A DNA stretch of 64,000 nucleotides, from NCBI RefSeq assembly GCF_008364825.1, contig NZ_VTTO01000020.1, positions 1 through 64,000 of the forward strand, given 5' to 3'. Made by a program: the position numbers and the translations under genes. Source of the stretch: Azospirillum sp. B21 (GTDB taxonomy: Bacteria; Pseudomonadota; Alphaproteobacteria; Azospirillales; Azospirillaceae). The notes beneath the pieces were generated by a model. That model saw only the letters and a list, made by a program, of their open reading frames with translations, ran no database searches and was not told where the DNA came from. Below are positions 9,182 through 18,328 of this stretch, piece by piece (positions within the stretch are counted from its first letter, which is position 1; each line of letters starts with the position of its first letter).

Positions 9182-9625
9182 GTGCCCGCCATTTTCGAAC
9201 CCCGTACCCCCGACTGGAAGGCGCGCTGCCTCGCGTCCTTCGAACAGCAGCCGATCTGCAGGACGCTCGGCATCGAGATGGCGGCGATGGAGCCCGGCTT
9301 CTGCGAGATGCGGCTGCCCTTCCGCGCCGACCTGACGCAGCAGCACGGCTTCTTCCATGCGGGCATGGTCAGCACGCTGGCCGACAATGCCGGCGGCTAT
9401 GCCGCGCTGAGCCTGATGCCCGCCGGGGCGGAGGTGCTGGCGGTGGAGTTCAAGATCAACCTGATGTCGCCGGCCAAGGGCGACGTCATGATCGCCCGCG
9501 CCCGCGTGGTGAAGCCGGGCCGCACCCTGGTCATCACCCAGGTCGAGGTGTCGATGCTGGACGGTGGGGTGGAGAAGGACTGCGCCCTGATGCAGCAGAC
9601 CACCTTCTGCGTGATGCCGAAATGA
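9182..9625 (+). CDS. PaaI family hotdog-fold thioesterase
   Basis: 147 residues with the hotdog pattern QQHGFFHAGMVSTLADNAGGYAA (about 59-81). There HGFFHAG is the PaaI-type motif and the later D in the helix is the usual catalytic acid. It probably hydrolyses acyl-CoA esters, perhaps phenylacetyl or hydroxyphenylacetyl types; the substrate is unknown. The start is GTG at 9182 with GGAGA upstream. It lies 106 bases after thiG on the same strand. Confidence 0.88.
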   Translation: MPAIFEPRTPDWKARCLASFEQQPICRTLGIEMAAMEPGFCEMRLPFRADLTQQHGFFHAGMVSTLADNAGGYAALSLMPAGAEVLAVEFKINLMSPAKGDVMIARARVVKPGRTLVITQVEVSMLDGGVEKDCALMQQTTFCVMPK

Positions 9626-9654
9626 CGGTCCAACCGGTTCGAAAGGGGTTTCCC

Positions 9655-10128
9655 ATGCCGTCCGCAAGCCTGCCGTCCGCCCTCAAGGCCGCCCTTCTGC
9701 TGGCCGGAGGCCTCGCGGCTTTTGCCGCAGTCTCCACCCCGGCGGAGGCGAAGGATCCGCCCTCCTGCGCCGCCATCTCCTTCCGTCCGCTGCCGAGCGG
9801 CACCCCGGACGGCGAGCAGGAAACCGGCCTCTACAAGTCGCGCTTCGGCAAGATCGAGGTGAAGGCCGACGTGAAGGGCGGTCTGGCCACCAACTATTAC
9901 ATGGTGCTGAACGGCAAGAAGGTGGACGGCCCGGCAACCCCGCCGAAGATGTCGGACGCCTGCCTGAAGTCCAAGCACGTCAAGCTGCCCTTCGCCAAGC
10001 AGGCCCAGGGCGCCTGCACCGGCAGCCGTTTCCGCGTCGTCGTCGACCGGTCCGGCGCCAAGCCGGTCGTCGCCTTCTTCGGGCTGCAGGGCGAGGACTG
10101 GGCCTACTGCAGCGCCACCACCCTGTAA
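9655..10128 (+). CDS. Secreted hypothetical protein
   Basis: 157 residues with a clear signal peptide (hydrophobic ALKAALLLAGGLAAFAAV, cleavage near AEA-KD). The mature part has four cysteines (CAA, DACLK, GACTG, YCSA), which could form two disulfides in the periplasm. I recognise no domain. The ATG has AAAGGGG before it and lies 29 bases after the thioesterase stop, suggesting co-transcription. Confidence 0.75.
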   Translation: MPSASLPSALKAALLLAGGLAAFAAVSTPAEAKDPPSCAAISFRPLPSGTPDGEQETGLYKSRFGKIEVKADVKGGLATNYYMVLNGKKVDGPATPPKMSDACLKSKHVKLPFAKQAQGACTGSRFRVVVDRSGAKPVVAFFGLQGEDWAYCSATTL

Positions 10129-10162
10129 GGCGCCCCTCTTCCCGGCTTTTTCTGGGGCTGCC

Positions 10163-11605
10163 CTACAGCAGGAACGCCGACGCCAGCCCCAGGAAGGCCA
10201 GGAAGCCGATCACGTCGGTGATGGTCGTCAGGAACACCGCGCTGGACACAGCGGGATCGACGCCCAGCTTTTCCAGCCCCAGCGGGATCAGCGCGCCGCT
10301 GAGCCCCGCCACCACCAGATTGATGATCATGGCGAGCCCGATGACGATGCCGATCATCGGTCCGTACCAGACCAGCGCGATCACCCCGACCATCACGGCG
10401 AAGATGCCGCCGTTGATCAGCCCGACCAGCAGCTCCTTGCCCACCACCCGCATGGCGTTGGCCGACGACAGGTCGTGCGTCGCCAGCGCGCGGACGACGA
10501 CGGTCAGCGTCTGCGTCCCGGCATTGCCCCCCATCGAAGCGACGATGGGCATCAGCACCGCCAGCGCCACGATCTGCTCGATGGTGCCTTCGAACATCGA
10601 AATGACGCCCGACGCCAGGAAGGCGGTGGCGAGGTTGACGGTCAGCCAGCCGACACGGCCGCGGGCGATGTCGGCGATGCCGCTGAACACGCCGGTGTCG
10701 CCCGACCCGCTCAACTTGCGCAGGTCGTCCTCCGCCTCCTCGTCGATGATGCGGACCACGTCGTCGACCGTGATGACGCCGATCAGCCGGCCGGACGGAT
10801 CGACCACGGGGGCGGAGACCAGGGCATATTGGCGGAACAGGTTGGCGACCTCCGCCCGCTCCATGGTGGCGGGGATGACGTCGACCTCGCCGGTGACCAG
10901 ATCGGCGATGCGCACGGCCCGGCGCTGGCGCAGAAGGCGCGACAGCGGCACCGCCCCCACCACCCGGTGCATCGGGTCGACGATGAAGATGTCGTAGAAA
11001 TCCTCCGGCAGCGTGTCGGTCGCCGCCCGGACGAAGTCGATGGTCTTGCCCACCGTCCAGAATTCCGGCACCGCGACCAGCTCGCGCTGCATCATGCGGC
11101 CGGCGCTGTCCTCGTCGTAGGTCAGGTTCTCCTGCACCAGGGCGCGTTCGGCGTCGGGCAGGTTCGCCAGGATCTGCGCCCGCGTCTCCGCGTCCAGATC
11201 CTCGATCAGCTCGACGGCGTCGTCGGTGTCGAGGTCGGCGACGGCGGCGGCCAGCTCCTGCGGCTCGAACCGTTCGATCAGCGCTTCGCGCAGGTCCGGG
11301 TTCAGGTAGGACAGCACCTCGCCGTCCAGCTCCGCCGGCAGCAGGTCGATCAGGTCGGCGCGCTCGGCCGGGTCGGCCTGCTCGATCAGGTCGGCGATGT
11401 CGGCGGCGTGCAGCTCCTCCAGCCGCGCCAGAACGGCGTCGCGTTCGCGGGCGCGCAGCAGGGCGACGATCTCTTCCACGAACTCCGGATCGACGCCGTA
11501 GGGACGTTCGTCCTCCGCCTCATGGCCCATGGGATGATGTCCATGGGCATGGGGATGGGCGGCGCTGTCCGGCCGCAGGTCCGGCGTGTGGGGATCGGTG
11601 TGCAT
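10163..11605 (-). CDS. mgtE: Magnesium transporter MgtE
   Basis: 480 residues in the standard MgtE order. A His-rich lead (HPHAHGHHPMGH, about 17-28) is followed by the superhelical N domain of repeated DLIEQADPAERADLIDLLP-like units and a CBS pair ending at VDDVVRIIDEEAEDDLRKL. The membrane domain has about five helices, including MPIVASMGGNAGTQT, the pore-lining signature. It is an inner-membrane Mg2+ channel gated by cytosolic Mg2+. The start at 11605 is supported by GGGAGGG; the open frame upstream is not protein-like. No Mg riboswitch was recognised. Confidence 0.95.
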   Translation of the reverse strand: MHTDPHTPDLRPDSAAHPHAHGHHPMGHEAEDERPYGVDPEFVEEIVALLRARERDAVLARLEELHAADIADLIEQADPAERADLIDLLPAELDGEVLSYLNPDLREALIERFEPQELAAAVADLDTDDAVELIEDLDAETRAQILANLPDAERALVQENLTYDEDSAGRMMQRELVAVPEFWTVGKTIDFVRAATDTLPEDFYDIFIVDPMHRVVGAVPLSRLLRQRRAVRIADLVTGEVDVIPATMERAEVANLFRQYALVSAPVVDPSGRLIGVITVDDVVRIIDEEAEDDLRKLSGSGDTGVFSGIADIARGRVGWLTVNLATAFLASGVISMFEGTIEQIVALAVLMPIVASMGGNAGTQTLTVVVRALATHDLSSANAMRVVGKELLVGLINGGIFAVMVGVIALVWYGPMIGIVIGLAMIINLVVAGLSGALIPLGLEKLGVDPAVSSAVFLTTITDVIGFLAFLGLASAFLL

Positions 11606-11974
11606 GCCGGCACCCTCCCTTCGACGATGGCAACGCCCGAATGCCGGAATGGACACCGACGGCACGGCAACGGCAACGCGGCTCCGCGACATCGGACGGT
11701 GGGCCGGCGGCGTTCGAGGGCGGCGTTCGGGGTTTGCGGGTTGTGGAAGGCCTCCGCGCGGTACCATGGTCCCGGCGCAGAGGACGGGAACTGCACCGGC
11801 GGGGGCGCCCCCGACATAGAGGCGCCGCCCCCGTTTGTCCAGCCCGGTCGGGGCGTGGAACGGCCGTTTACGGTGCTTTTCCCACAACACCCCTGGCATC
11901 CCCTTGCACCGCAACAACCCTTCGTGTTCCCATCACGGCGTGCCGCATCACGGGGAGAGGGGCCGGACGCGCCT
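11606..11974. other. Divergent intergenic region between mgtE and the STAS gene
   Basis: No gene is supported. It should carry promoters for both neighbours. The only clear element is the palindromic 14-mer TTGCACCGCAACAA at 11904-11917. Confidence 0.5.
11904..11917. promoter_or_regulatory. Palindromic 14-mer, possible operator
   Basis: TTGCACCGCAACAA, with the inverted core TTGC-ACC-GCAA, lies 57 bases before the STAS start codon. The identical 14-mer lies upstream of the phasin gene at 41664-41677. It may be bound by a common regulator; PhaR, which binds TGC/GCA-rich sites near phasin genes in alphaproteobacteria, is the obvious candidate. Confidence 0.4.
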
Positions 11975-12277
11975 ATGGAGTATGCCTTCACCACCGTCGG
12001 CGACCGCGACGGCATCCTGCTGTCGGGCCGCTGCACCTACGAGGACGGCAACCGCTTCCACGACATGCTGCGCGATTGGGACTTTGCCGCCAACCCGGTG
12101 GTGCCGATCGACCTGCGCTTCGTCACCTTCATCGACTCCGCCGCCATCGGCATGATGTTCATCCTGGCGAACCGCTGCCGCGAGGCCGGCGGCCACATCG
12201 TCGCCAGCGGTGCCGCTCCACACATCGTCCGCGCTCTGCGCCGCGCCGCGCTCGACCGCTACATCGAGTTCCGGTGA
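11975..12277 (+). CDS. STAS domain protein (anti-anti-sigma factor-like)
   Basis: A 100-residue single STAS domain. The segment VVPIDLRFVTFIDSAAIGMM (about 41-60) is the anti-sigma antagonist pattern, and the Ser of FIDSAAIG sits where SpoIIAA-type proteins are phosphorylated. It probably binds an anti-sigma or sensor partner in a switch; no kinase or phosphatase partner is adjacent. The ribosome site GGGGAGAGG is somewhat far from the ATG. A terminator follows 36 bases downstream. Confidence 0.85.
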   Translation: MEYAFTTVGDRDGILLSGRCTYEDGNRFHDMLRDWDFAANPVVPIDLRFVTFIDSAAIGMMFILANRCREAGGHIVASGAAPHIVRALRRAALDRYIEFR

Positions 12278-12313
12278 TGCCCGGCACGCCGGCGGCATGA
12301 GGCCGGAACACGA

Positions 12314-12348
12314 AAAAGCCCGCTCGATCTTGCGACCTGCGGGCTTTT
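12314..12348. terminator. Bidirectional intrinsic terminator
   Basis: AAAAGCCCGC (12314-12323) pairs perfectly with GCGGGCTTTT (12339-12348). The T-run follows the stem on the plus strand and the A-run gives Ts on the minus strand. It can thus end both the STAS gene and the convergent tRNA-Leu transcript. Confidence 0.88.
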
Positions 12349-12392
12349 CGTCAGTCCCGTATCCCCGGGATGGTCCCATCTGCATGGGAGAG

Positions 12393-12477
12393 TGGTGCGG
12401 TCGAGAAGACTCGAACTTCCACGGGTTGCCCCACAGCGACCTCAACGCTGCGCGTCTACCAATTCCGCCACGACCGC
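12393..12477 (-). tRNA. tRNA-Leu (anticodon GAG)
   Basis: Read on the minus strand, 85 bases fold as a class II tRNA. The acceptor GCGGTCG pairs with CGACCGC. The anticodon stem is CAGCG/CGCTG around loop TTGAGGT, giving anticodon GAG for CUC/CUU Leu codons. There is a long variable arm (GGGG-CAA-CCC) and a T-arm GGAAG-TTCGAGT-CTTCT, then discriminator A and an encoded CCA (12393-12395). Confidence 0.96.
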
Positions 12478-12530
12478 ATCAGGCTGGTAGTTCCCGACGT
12501 CCGCTTGCGCGCCTCATCGGGTGGAGCGGG

Positions 12531-12559
12531 TAGATATCAGCTTCCCGACGGTCGATCAA
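12531..12559 (-). promoter_or_regulatory. Sigma-70 promoter of tRNA-Leu
   Basis: On the minus strand TTGATC (12554-12559) and TATCTA (12531-12536) are 17 bases apart. Transcription would begin about 45 bases before the tRNA 5' end. Confidence 0.6.
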
Positions 12560-12651
12560 GCGCTACAATCATCGTCCGCGAAGAAAAATTCGGAGCGGCC
12601 CTCCGGCCGCTTCGCCGACACTGCAGCCGACACCGCCAGAGACCTTATCGA

Positions 12652-13374
12652 ATGACCCTCCCGACCAGCCTGTCCGCCAGTCATCCCCAGCCCGGCACCG
12701 CCGCCCCGCAGCCGATCGAGTGGCGCATTTCCGACGAGCCGGTGCCCTACCCCGACGCCATCGCCGAGATGGAGGCCCGCGTCGAGGCGATCCGCGCCGG
12801 CACTGCGCCGGAGATGGTCTGGCTGCTGGAGCATCCGCCGCTCTACACCGCCGGCACCAGCGCGCGGGACGAGGATCTGCTGGAGGCCGACCGCTTCCCC
12901 GTCTACCGCAGCGGCCGGGGCGGCCAGTACACCTATCACGGGCCGGGCCAGCGGGTGGCCTACGTCATGCTGGACCTGAAGGCGCGCGGCGCCGACATCC
13001 GCGGCTTCGTCCGCGACCTGGAGGAGTGGATCATCCGCACGCTCGCCTCCTTCAACATCAAGGGCGAGCGGCGCGAGGGCCGCGTCGGCATCTGGGTCGA
13101 CAAGCAGCCCTATGGCGGGCTGAAGGGCCAGGAGGACAAGATCGCCGCCATCGGCGTGCGGGTGCGGCGCTGGGTCAGCTTCCACGGCATCGCCCTGAAC
13201 GTGGAGCCGGACCTGTCCCATTTCAGCGGCATCGTCCCCTGCGGCATCGCCGAGCATGGCGTCACCTCCATCGTGGCGCTGGGCCAGCTGGTGACGATGG
13301 AGGATGTCGACTCAGCCCTGATCGCGGCGTGGCCGGAGGTGTTCGGCGGCGCGATGCGGGGTGAAGAGGCCTAA
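12652..13374 (+). CDS. lipB: Octanoyltransferase LipB
   Basis: 240 residues. Hallmarks are RGGQYTYHGPGQRVAYVMLDL (about 88-108), IAAIGVRVRRWVSFHGIALNV near 163-183 with the catalytic-site Lys in GQEDKIAAIG just before it, and the catalytic Cys in FSGIVPCGIAEHGVTS. It transfers octanoyl from acyl carrier protein to lipoyl domains of pyruvate and 2-oxoglutarate dehydrogenases. It stands alone; lipA is not in the window. Its stop overlaps the convergent gene at 13371 by 4 bases. Confidence 0.95.
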   Translation: MTLPTSLSASHPQPGTAAPQPIEWRISDEPVPYPDAIAEMEARVEAIRAGTAPEMVWLLEHPPLYTAGTSARDEDLLEADRFPVYRSGRGGQYTYHGPGQRVAYVMLDLKARGADIRGFVRDLEEWIIRTLASFNIKGERREGRVGIWVDKQPYGGLKGQEDKIAAIGVRVRRWVSFHGIALNVEPDLSHFSGIVPCGIAEHGVTSIVALGQLVTMEDVDSALIAAWPEVFGGAMRGEEA

Positions 13375-13883
13375 TATTTCTGGAACCCGCCGGCGGCCGG
13401 GGTGGTGGCCTGATCGCCGGCGGGGTTCACGCGCGGATCCTGGTTGTCCATCGACTGCACGGTGCAGGCGGTCGAATCGCCGTTGCGGAACAGGTAGATC
13501 TTCTTCCGGTCCGCCTTCCGGTCGGGATCGTTCAGGTTCAGCCCGTGGCCGAAGGCGACGCCAAGCACCTCCCCCTTGAAATAGGCGCGGAAGCGCAGCG
13601 GCGTGATCTCGGTGAAGCGCAGGGCGGCGCAGTCCCGGCTCAATTCCTTCTCGAACTTGCCGGCCTTGCGCCAATCCTCCTTGGACCGGATCGTCATCCA
13701 TTGCGGCGGCAGCGGGTACTGCACAATGGGCGGCGCGATGGGCAGGCTGGAGCCCGGCTGCGGCGGCGCCTGATGGCCGGGCTCCGTCCGCTCAAGCGCA
13801 CCGGCCAGCGCCGGGACAGCGCCCGGAAGCAGCAGCCCACACAGCAGAACGGCGGCGAGAAGGCGCGTTTCAAATCCGGACAT
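13371..13883 (-). CDS. Secreted hypothetical protein
   Basis: 170 residues with a signal peptide (RLLAAVLLCGLLLPGAVPALA) and a Pro-rich stretch after it (about 38-60). The C-terminal part (DWRKAGKFEKELSRDCAALR onward) contains two Cys. No known domain was recognised. The ATG has GAGG upstream and lies 14 bases inside the end of the preceding gene (13870-14739), so the pair is probably coupled. Confidence 0.7.
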   Translation of the reverse strand: MSGFETRLLAAVLLCGLLLPGAVPALAGALERTEPGHQAPPQPGSSLPIAPPIVQYPLPPQWMTIRSKEDWRKAGKFEKELSRDCAALRFTEITPLRFRAYFKGEVLGVAFGHGLNLNDPDRKADRKKIYLFRNGDSTACTVQSMDNQDPRVNPAGDQATTPAAGGFQKY

Positions 13884-14739
13884 CGAACCCACGCTCCTCG
13901 ATCTCGCCGACCGGCTTTTCCTTCGCCGTCCTCGGTTGGGGAGGCGCTGCGGACGCCGCTTCACCCAGCCGCCCGGAGAGCGACAGGGTCAGCTCCAACG
14001 TCCCGCGTTCCTCCTCCGGCGCGCCCAGCGGCGACAGGGTCAGCGTGCCTTCCAGCCCTTGCGGCGCCTTCGCCATCGCTTGGGACAACATGTCCATGAC
14101 GCTGCCCAGATCGTCGATGGCGACCCGGTCGGTCGCGACCGTCAGCCCCTTGCCCGGCCGGATGGCGGAGCGAAGGACGCCGAGCACACCCGCCAGCCCC
14201 TCCCCCTTGCCTTCCGACGGCACCCAGGCCAGCATCAGCACAGCGTCGTCCAGCTTCACATCCACTTGTCCATCGGCCAGGGCAAGGCCGATCCCGCTCA
14301 ACTCGACCGCCACATCCTGCCGGCCACCTTCCGCCAGCGGCCGCAATTCGCCTGTCCGTCCATCCAGCGCCGCAACGGCAGCCCGGCGCTCCGCGTCGCC
14401 GAACCGGTCGACCAGCGCCCTCTCCACGCCATCGGTTCCGTCCATGCCGAAGGCGGCCAGCAGCCGGCCCAGGTCGCGGGCCAGCGCCTGGATCGCCGGT
14501 TCCAGCCGGTCGGCAAGATCGACGCCCGACGGTTCGGACGGCCGCGCCGGCGCATCCTCCGCCGCCTGCGGCTCCAGGCTGAGGCGGATGGCCGCGTCAC
14601 GCCCAGGCACGGCCGTAGCCTTCGGTGCCGGTGCAGCCTTGGCACCGCGCACGGCCTTGCCCTTCGCCTCCGCCGCCTTGGCGAAGACGCCGGTGAGCAT
14701 GGCCTTCATGCCGGCCACATCCGGCTTCCTTGCGGTCAT
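13870..14739 (-). CDS. Hypothetical protein, possibly cytosolic
   Basis: 289 residues, Ala/Leu-rich, with a lysine-rich Ala/Pro N-terminus (residues 20-45), a helical middle (ADRLEPAIQALARDLGRLLA) and a more beta-like C-terminal half (about 150-260) that could be a folded domain. No family is recognised. The coding sense is supported by the opening MTARKPDVAGMKAMLTGVFA, the AGGAA site, and the tight overlap with the downstream secreted protein. Confidence 0.65.
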   Translation of the reverse strand: MTARKPDVAGMKAMLTGVFAKAAEAKGKAVRGAKAAPAPKATAVPGRDAAIRLSLEPQAAEDAPARPSEPSGVDLADRLEPAIQALARDLGRLLAAFGMDGTDGVERALVDRFGDAERRAAVAALDGRTGELRPLAEGGRQDVAVELSGIGLALADGQVDVKLDDAVLMLAWVPSEGKGEGLAGVLGVLRSAIRPGKGLTVATDRVAIDDLGSVMDMLSQAMAKAPQGLEGTLTLSPLGAPEEERGTLELTLSLSGRLGEAASAAPPQPRTAKEKPVGEIEERGFDVRI

Positions 14740-14811
14740 CCTGGCGGTTCCTCAAACCACGGCGACAGCCAGCATGCCGCCGTCATGGTTAGCGGAACGC
14801 TAATGCGGACC

Positions 14812-15102
14812 TCACGCCGTCGGCCGCTGTTCGAAGCCGGCCATGCCGGGGTCCTGCTCCGGTTCGGATACCACGTCGCGGACGATGGCCGAGGGCGGGC
14901 CGCGGCGGCAGGACTCCAGCATGCGGTCGACGGCGTCGGCGGGGCCGGCGAACAGCGCCTCCACCGTGCCGTCGCTGCGGTTGCGGACCCAGCCGGTCAG
15001 ACCCAGCCTGCCCGCGGTATCGACGGTCCAGCCGCGATACCACACGCCCTGCACCTTGCCCTGGACGCGGACGCGCACCGCCTTTCGCCCGGCGCCGCTC
15101 AT
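14812..15102 (-). CDS. acyP: Acylphosphatase
   Basis: A 96-residue acylphosphatase. The catalytic Arg lies in VQGVWYRGW (17-25, R23) and the Asn in GWVRNRSDGTVEA (about N41). It hydrolyses carboxyl-phosphate bonds of acyl phosphates such as acetyl phosphate. Its start codon overlaps the fadD stop by 4 bases, so the two are co-translated. Confidence 0.94.
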   Translation of the reverse strand: MSGAGRKAVRVRVQGKVQGVWYRGWTVDTAGRLGLTGWVRNRSDGTVEALFAGPADAVDRMLESCRRGPPSAIVRDVVSEPEQDPGMAGFEQRPTA

Positions 15103-16847
15103 GCGGAACCGCCAGTCGCCGCGGCGGCGTCACGCTTGCTCTGCTCCTCGTCCAGCAGGGCCTTGCGGGACAGTTTTCCGATCATCGTCTTGGGCAGCTC
15201 CCGGCGGAATTCCACGACCTTCGGCATCTCGATGGGCGACAGCTTGTCCTTCAGGAAGGCGTGCAGCTCCTCGGCGGTCAGGCTCTGCCCCTCGTCCAGC
15301 CGGACATAGGCCTTCACCGTCTGGCCGCGATACTCGTCCGGCATGCCGGCCACCACGCATTCGGCGACGGCGGGGTGCAGGTAGATCGCCTCCTCCACAT
15401 TGCGCGGATAGACGTTGAAGCCGCTGCACAGGATCATGTCCTTGATGCGGTCGACGATGGTGGTGTAGCCGTCCTCGTCCATCACCCCGACATCGCCGGT
15501 GTGCAGCCGGCCGTCGACCAGCGTCTGCGCCGTCTCGTCCGGCCGGCGCCAATAGCCCTTCATCACCTGCGGCCCGCGGATGCAGACCTCGCCCTTCTCG
15601 CCGGGCGGCAGCACGCGGCGCGGCTCCTCCAGGCTGACGATCTCCACGATGGTGCCGGGCAGCGGCAGGCCGATGGAGCCCTTCTTGTCGCTGTGCAGCA
15701 CCGCCGGGTTCACCGTGGCGACGGGGGAACTTTCCGACAGGCCGTAGCCCTCGACCAGCGTGCAGCCGGTGGTGCGCTCGAACGCCTCCTTCACCTCCAG
15801 CGGCAGCGGCGCCCCGCCCGACATGCAGAAGCGGATGGAGGACAGGTCGAAGTCCTTCAGGTGCTTGTGGTGGTTGATCGCCGTGTAGATGGTGGGGACG
15901 GCGGGGAACAGGGTGATCCGCTCCTTCTGCAGGGTGCGCATCACCTGCTCCAGCTCGAAGCGTGGAAGCAGGACGATCTCCGCCCCCAGATGCAGGCCGA
16001 AATTCATCACCGCGGTCATGGCGAAGACATGGAACAGCGGCAGCACGCCCAGCATGCGTTCCTGCCCGTCCTCCTCGCCCTCGCCGGGCTTGCGCTCCTT
16101 CGCCGCGTACCAGGTCGCGCACTGGATGGTGTTGGCATAGAGGTTGGCGTGGGTCAGCATCGCGCCCTTCGGCACGCCGGTGGTGCCGCCGGTGTATTGC
16201 AGGACTGCCACGTCCTCGCGCGCGTCGATGGCGACCGGCACCGGCCGGCCATCGTTGGCGATCAGCCGGGCGAAGGGGATGTGGCGGTCGTCGCGCGGGA
16301 CCGCCGCGATCTCCGCCTTCTTGGCGATGGGGAACAGCCAGTTCTTCGGGAAGGGCAGGATATCGGCCATGCGGCAGATCACCAGCCGCTTCAGCCCGGT
16401 CTCGGCCAGCATCCGCGCCATCTTGTCGTACAGCAGCTTCAGGTCCAGCGTGACTATCAGGTCGATGTCGCTGTCGCCGATCTGGTGGACCAGTTCGCGT
16501 TCGGCATAGAGCGGGTTGAAGTTCACCACCGTGCCGCCGGCCTTCAGGATGCCGAAGAAGGCGATGACGTAATAGGGCGTGTTGGGCAGGAACAGCCCGA
16601 CCCGCGTGCCCTTCCCCACCCCGATCGCCTGGAAGCCGCGGGCGGCGCGGTCGACCAGCTGCCCCAGCTCGCGATAGCTGGTGCGTTTGCCCAGGAAGTT
16701 CAGGCAGGACTTGGCGCCATGGCGGGCCACGGCACCGTCCAGCAGCTCCGTCAGCGGCCGGACCGGGATCGGCATCGCCCAGTCCACCGTCGGCGGGTAG
16801 GAAGCCAGCCATGGATGGTCGGGCAGTGTGCGGGCGGCTTCTCCCAT
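15099..16847 (-). CDS. fadD: Long-chain fatty acid--CoA ligase
   Basis: A 582-residue ANL-superfamily enzyme. The AMP-binding loop YTGGTTGVPKG lies at 218-228. GYGLSESSPVATVNP is the adenine-contact region, HTGDVGVMDEDGYTTIVDRIKDMI covers the hinge, and the catalytic Lys region PKTMIGKLSRKAL is near the end. It activates fatty acids with ATP and CoA for beta-oxidation. It is followed by an overlapping acylphosphatase gene. The long-chain preference is inferred from overall similarity to FadD. Confidence 0.93.
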   Translation of the reverse strand: MGEAARTLPDHPWLASYPPTVDWAMPIPVRPLTELLDGAVARHGAKSCLNFLGKRTSYRELGQLVDRAARGFQAIGVGKGTRVGLFLPNTPYYVIAFFGILKAGGTVVNFNPLYAERELVHQIGDSDIDLIVTLDLKLLYDKMARMLAETGLKRLVICRMADILPFPKNWLFPIAKKAEIAAVPRDDRHIPFARLIANDGRPVPVAIDAREDVAVLQYTGGTTGVPKGAMLTHANLYANTIQCATWYAAKERKPGEGEEDGQERMLGVLPLFHVFAMTAVMNFGLHLGAEIVLLPRFELEQVMRTLQKERITLFPAVPTIYTAINHHKHLKDFDLSSIRFCMSGGAPLPLEVKEAFERTTGCTLVEGYGLSESSPVATVNPAVLHSDKKGSIGLPLPGTIVEIVSLEEPRRVLPPGEKGEVCIRGPQVMKGYWRRPDETAQTLVDGRLHTGDVGVMDEDGYTTIVDRIKDMILCSGFNVYPRNVEEAIYLHPAVAECVVAGMPDEYRGQTVKAYVRLDEGQSLTAEELHAFLKDKLSPIEMPKVVEFRRELPKTMIGKLSRKALLDEEQSKRDAAAATGGSA

Positions 16848-17022
16848 GCGCGATTCCTCCCCAATATTCGTTTCCGGATACCGGTTTCCCCCGGCTCCGC
16901 CACACCCCGAAGCCTACGCTGCAGAGTGGAGGATTGTCCCCTGGAGAGGAGATGGTTACGCGCAAAGTCCGAACAAGCGGGGGGAACCAGCGGGAGATGA
17001 ACAGAGGGATGCGGACGCCCGC

Positions 17023-18144
17023 CTAACGCCCGTTTCGCAGACGGTGCAGCACCTCCACCGCCATCCATTCGGCGAGGTTCCCATCCTCGCCGTCCAGGAA
17101 GACGGCAACGGAAACCGGAATCGGCCCCGGCGAGTGGTAGGCGACCGGAGTCACCCCCGGACCGCCGCCGGTGTGGCCCCAGTAAGGTCCGGCCGCCGGG
17201 TCCAGCTCCATCATCAGGCCCAGGCCATAGGACGGTTCCACCCAGGGCCGGCCGGCCATCGGTCCGCCGACCGGCAGGGCATCGCGCATCCGCCGCAGCA
17301 GCGCACCCGGCAGATAGTCCTCGCTCAGGCCATGGACGAGGCGGCAGGCATCGGACACCGTCATCGCCACCACCCCATGCGCCACCCAGCCGGGATGATA
17401 GGCCGCCGCCACCGGCCGGCCGCCGAAGGTCGGGCTTGGCCCGAAGAACAGTCCACTCAGGTCGGACCGGTCGCGCAGCAGCGCCGCGCTGGACAGGCCG
17501 AGCGGGGCGAAGACCTCGCGCGCCAGCATCTCCGCCAATGGGAGGCCGCCCGCCCGCTCCAGCAGCCGGCCGACCAGCAGGTAGCCGATGTTGGAATAGG
17601 CGAAGCTGCCGACCGGCGGACCATCAGTTCCTCCGATCACACCGCAGTGGGCCAGGAATTCGTCGCCGCTCCACGGCTCGCCGCCGGCGGCGACGGCGGC
17701 GTGATAGTCGGCCCGCCCGCCATAATCGGGCAACCCGGCCCGGTGCATCAGAATCTGGGCGACGGTGACCGCCCCCGGCCGGCCCGCCAGCTCGGGCAGC
17801 CAGCGCTCCGCCGGCCCGTCCAGGTCGACGGTGCCGCGCGCGGCCAGCCGCAGCACAGCGGCGGCCAGGATGGTCTTGGTCAGGCTGTAGACCAGGGCAC
17901 GCCGCTCCGCCGGATCGCCGCCTCCCTTCCCATCGCCTTCCTTCTCGCCACGCACCGCGCGCCGCCGCAGCACCAGCGTGCGCAGAGGCTCCGCATCGCC
18001 GCCGCGCCCGCGGAGGATGGAGACCAGTGCGGTGCCGGCAGGGGCAGCCCTCGGGCTCTCCTCCTCCAGCAGGCCGGTCAGGGCGGCCCTCAGCAGCGCC
18101 AGGTCCATATCGGTTTTCGCCGCGTTGCTGTCGTCCTTGCCCAT
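17023..18144 (-). CDS. Serine hydrolase of the beta-lactamase (class C/esterase) family
   Basis: 373 residues. The three active-site motifs are visible: SLTK in VYSLTKTILA (Ser nucleophile and Lys), YSN in SFAYSNIGYLL, and HTGGGPG near the C-terminus. Such proteins are usually esterases or D-Ala peptidases, less often true beta-lactamases. No signal peptide is seen at the chosen start (ATG 18144, with GGGAG upstream), so it may be cytosolic. A longer frame upstream overlaps the divergent region and is not convincing. Confidence 0.88.
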   Translation of the reverse strand: MGKDDSNAAKTDMDLALLRAALTGLLEEESPRAAPAGTALVSILRGRGGDAEPLRTLVLRRRAVRGEKEGDGKGGGDPAERRALVYSLTKTILAAAVLRLAARGTVDLDGPAERWLPELAGRPGAVTVAQILMHRAGLPDYGGRADYHAAVAAGGEPWSGDEFLAHCGVIGGTDGPPVGSFAYSNIGYLLVGRLLERAGGLPLAEMLAREVFAPLGLSSAALLRDRSDLSGLFFGPSPTFGGRPVAAAYHPGWVAHGVVAMTVSDACRLVHGLSEDYLPGALLRRMRDALPVGGPMAGRPWVEPSYGLGLMMELDPAAGPYWGHTGGGPGVTPVAYHSPGPIPVSVAVFLDGEDGNLAEWMAVEVLHRLRNGR

Positions 18145-18328
18145 CGCCCGCTCCCGCCCGCTTGTCCTGCTTGTCGTCACCGATAAGAAGGCTGTTTCGC
18201 GGCAAAAGGAAATCCGGTCCGCTCCCACTGGGGCGCTCCGCAAGTGGGCCGTTAACCACAACTGGCAGCTGTTGCCTGCCGGTCACCTGAGCTATCCTTG
18301 TGCGACAGCCCCTGTGGAGGGCCGGGCC

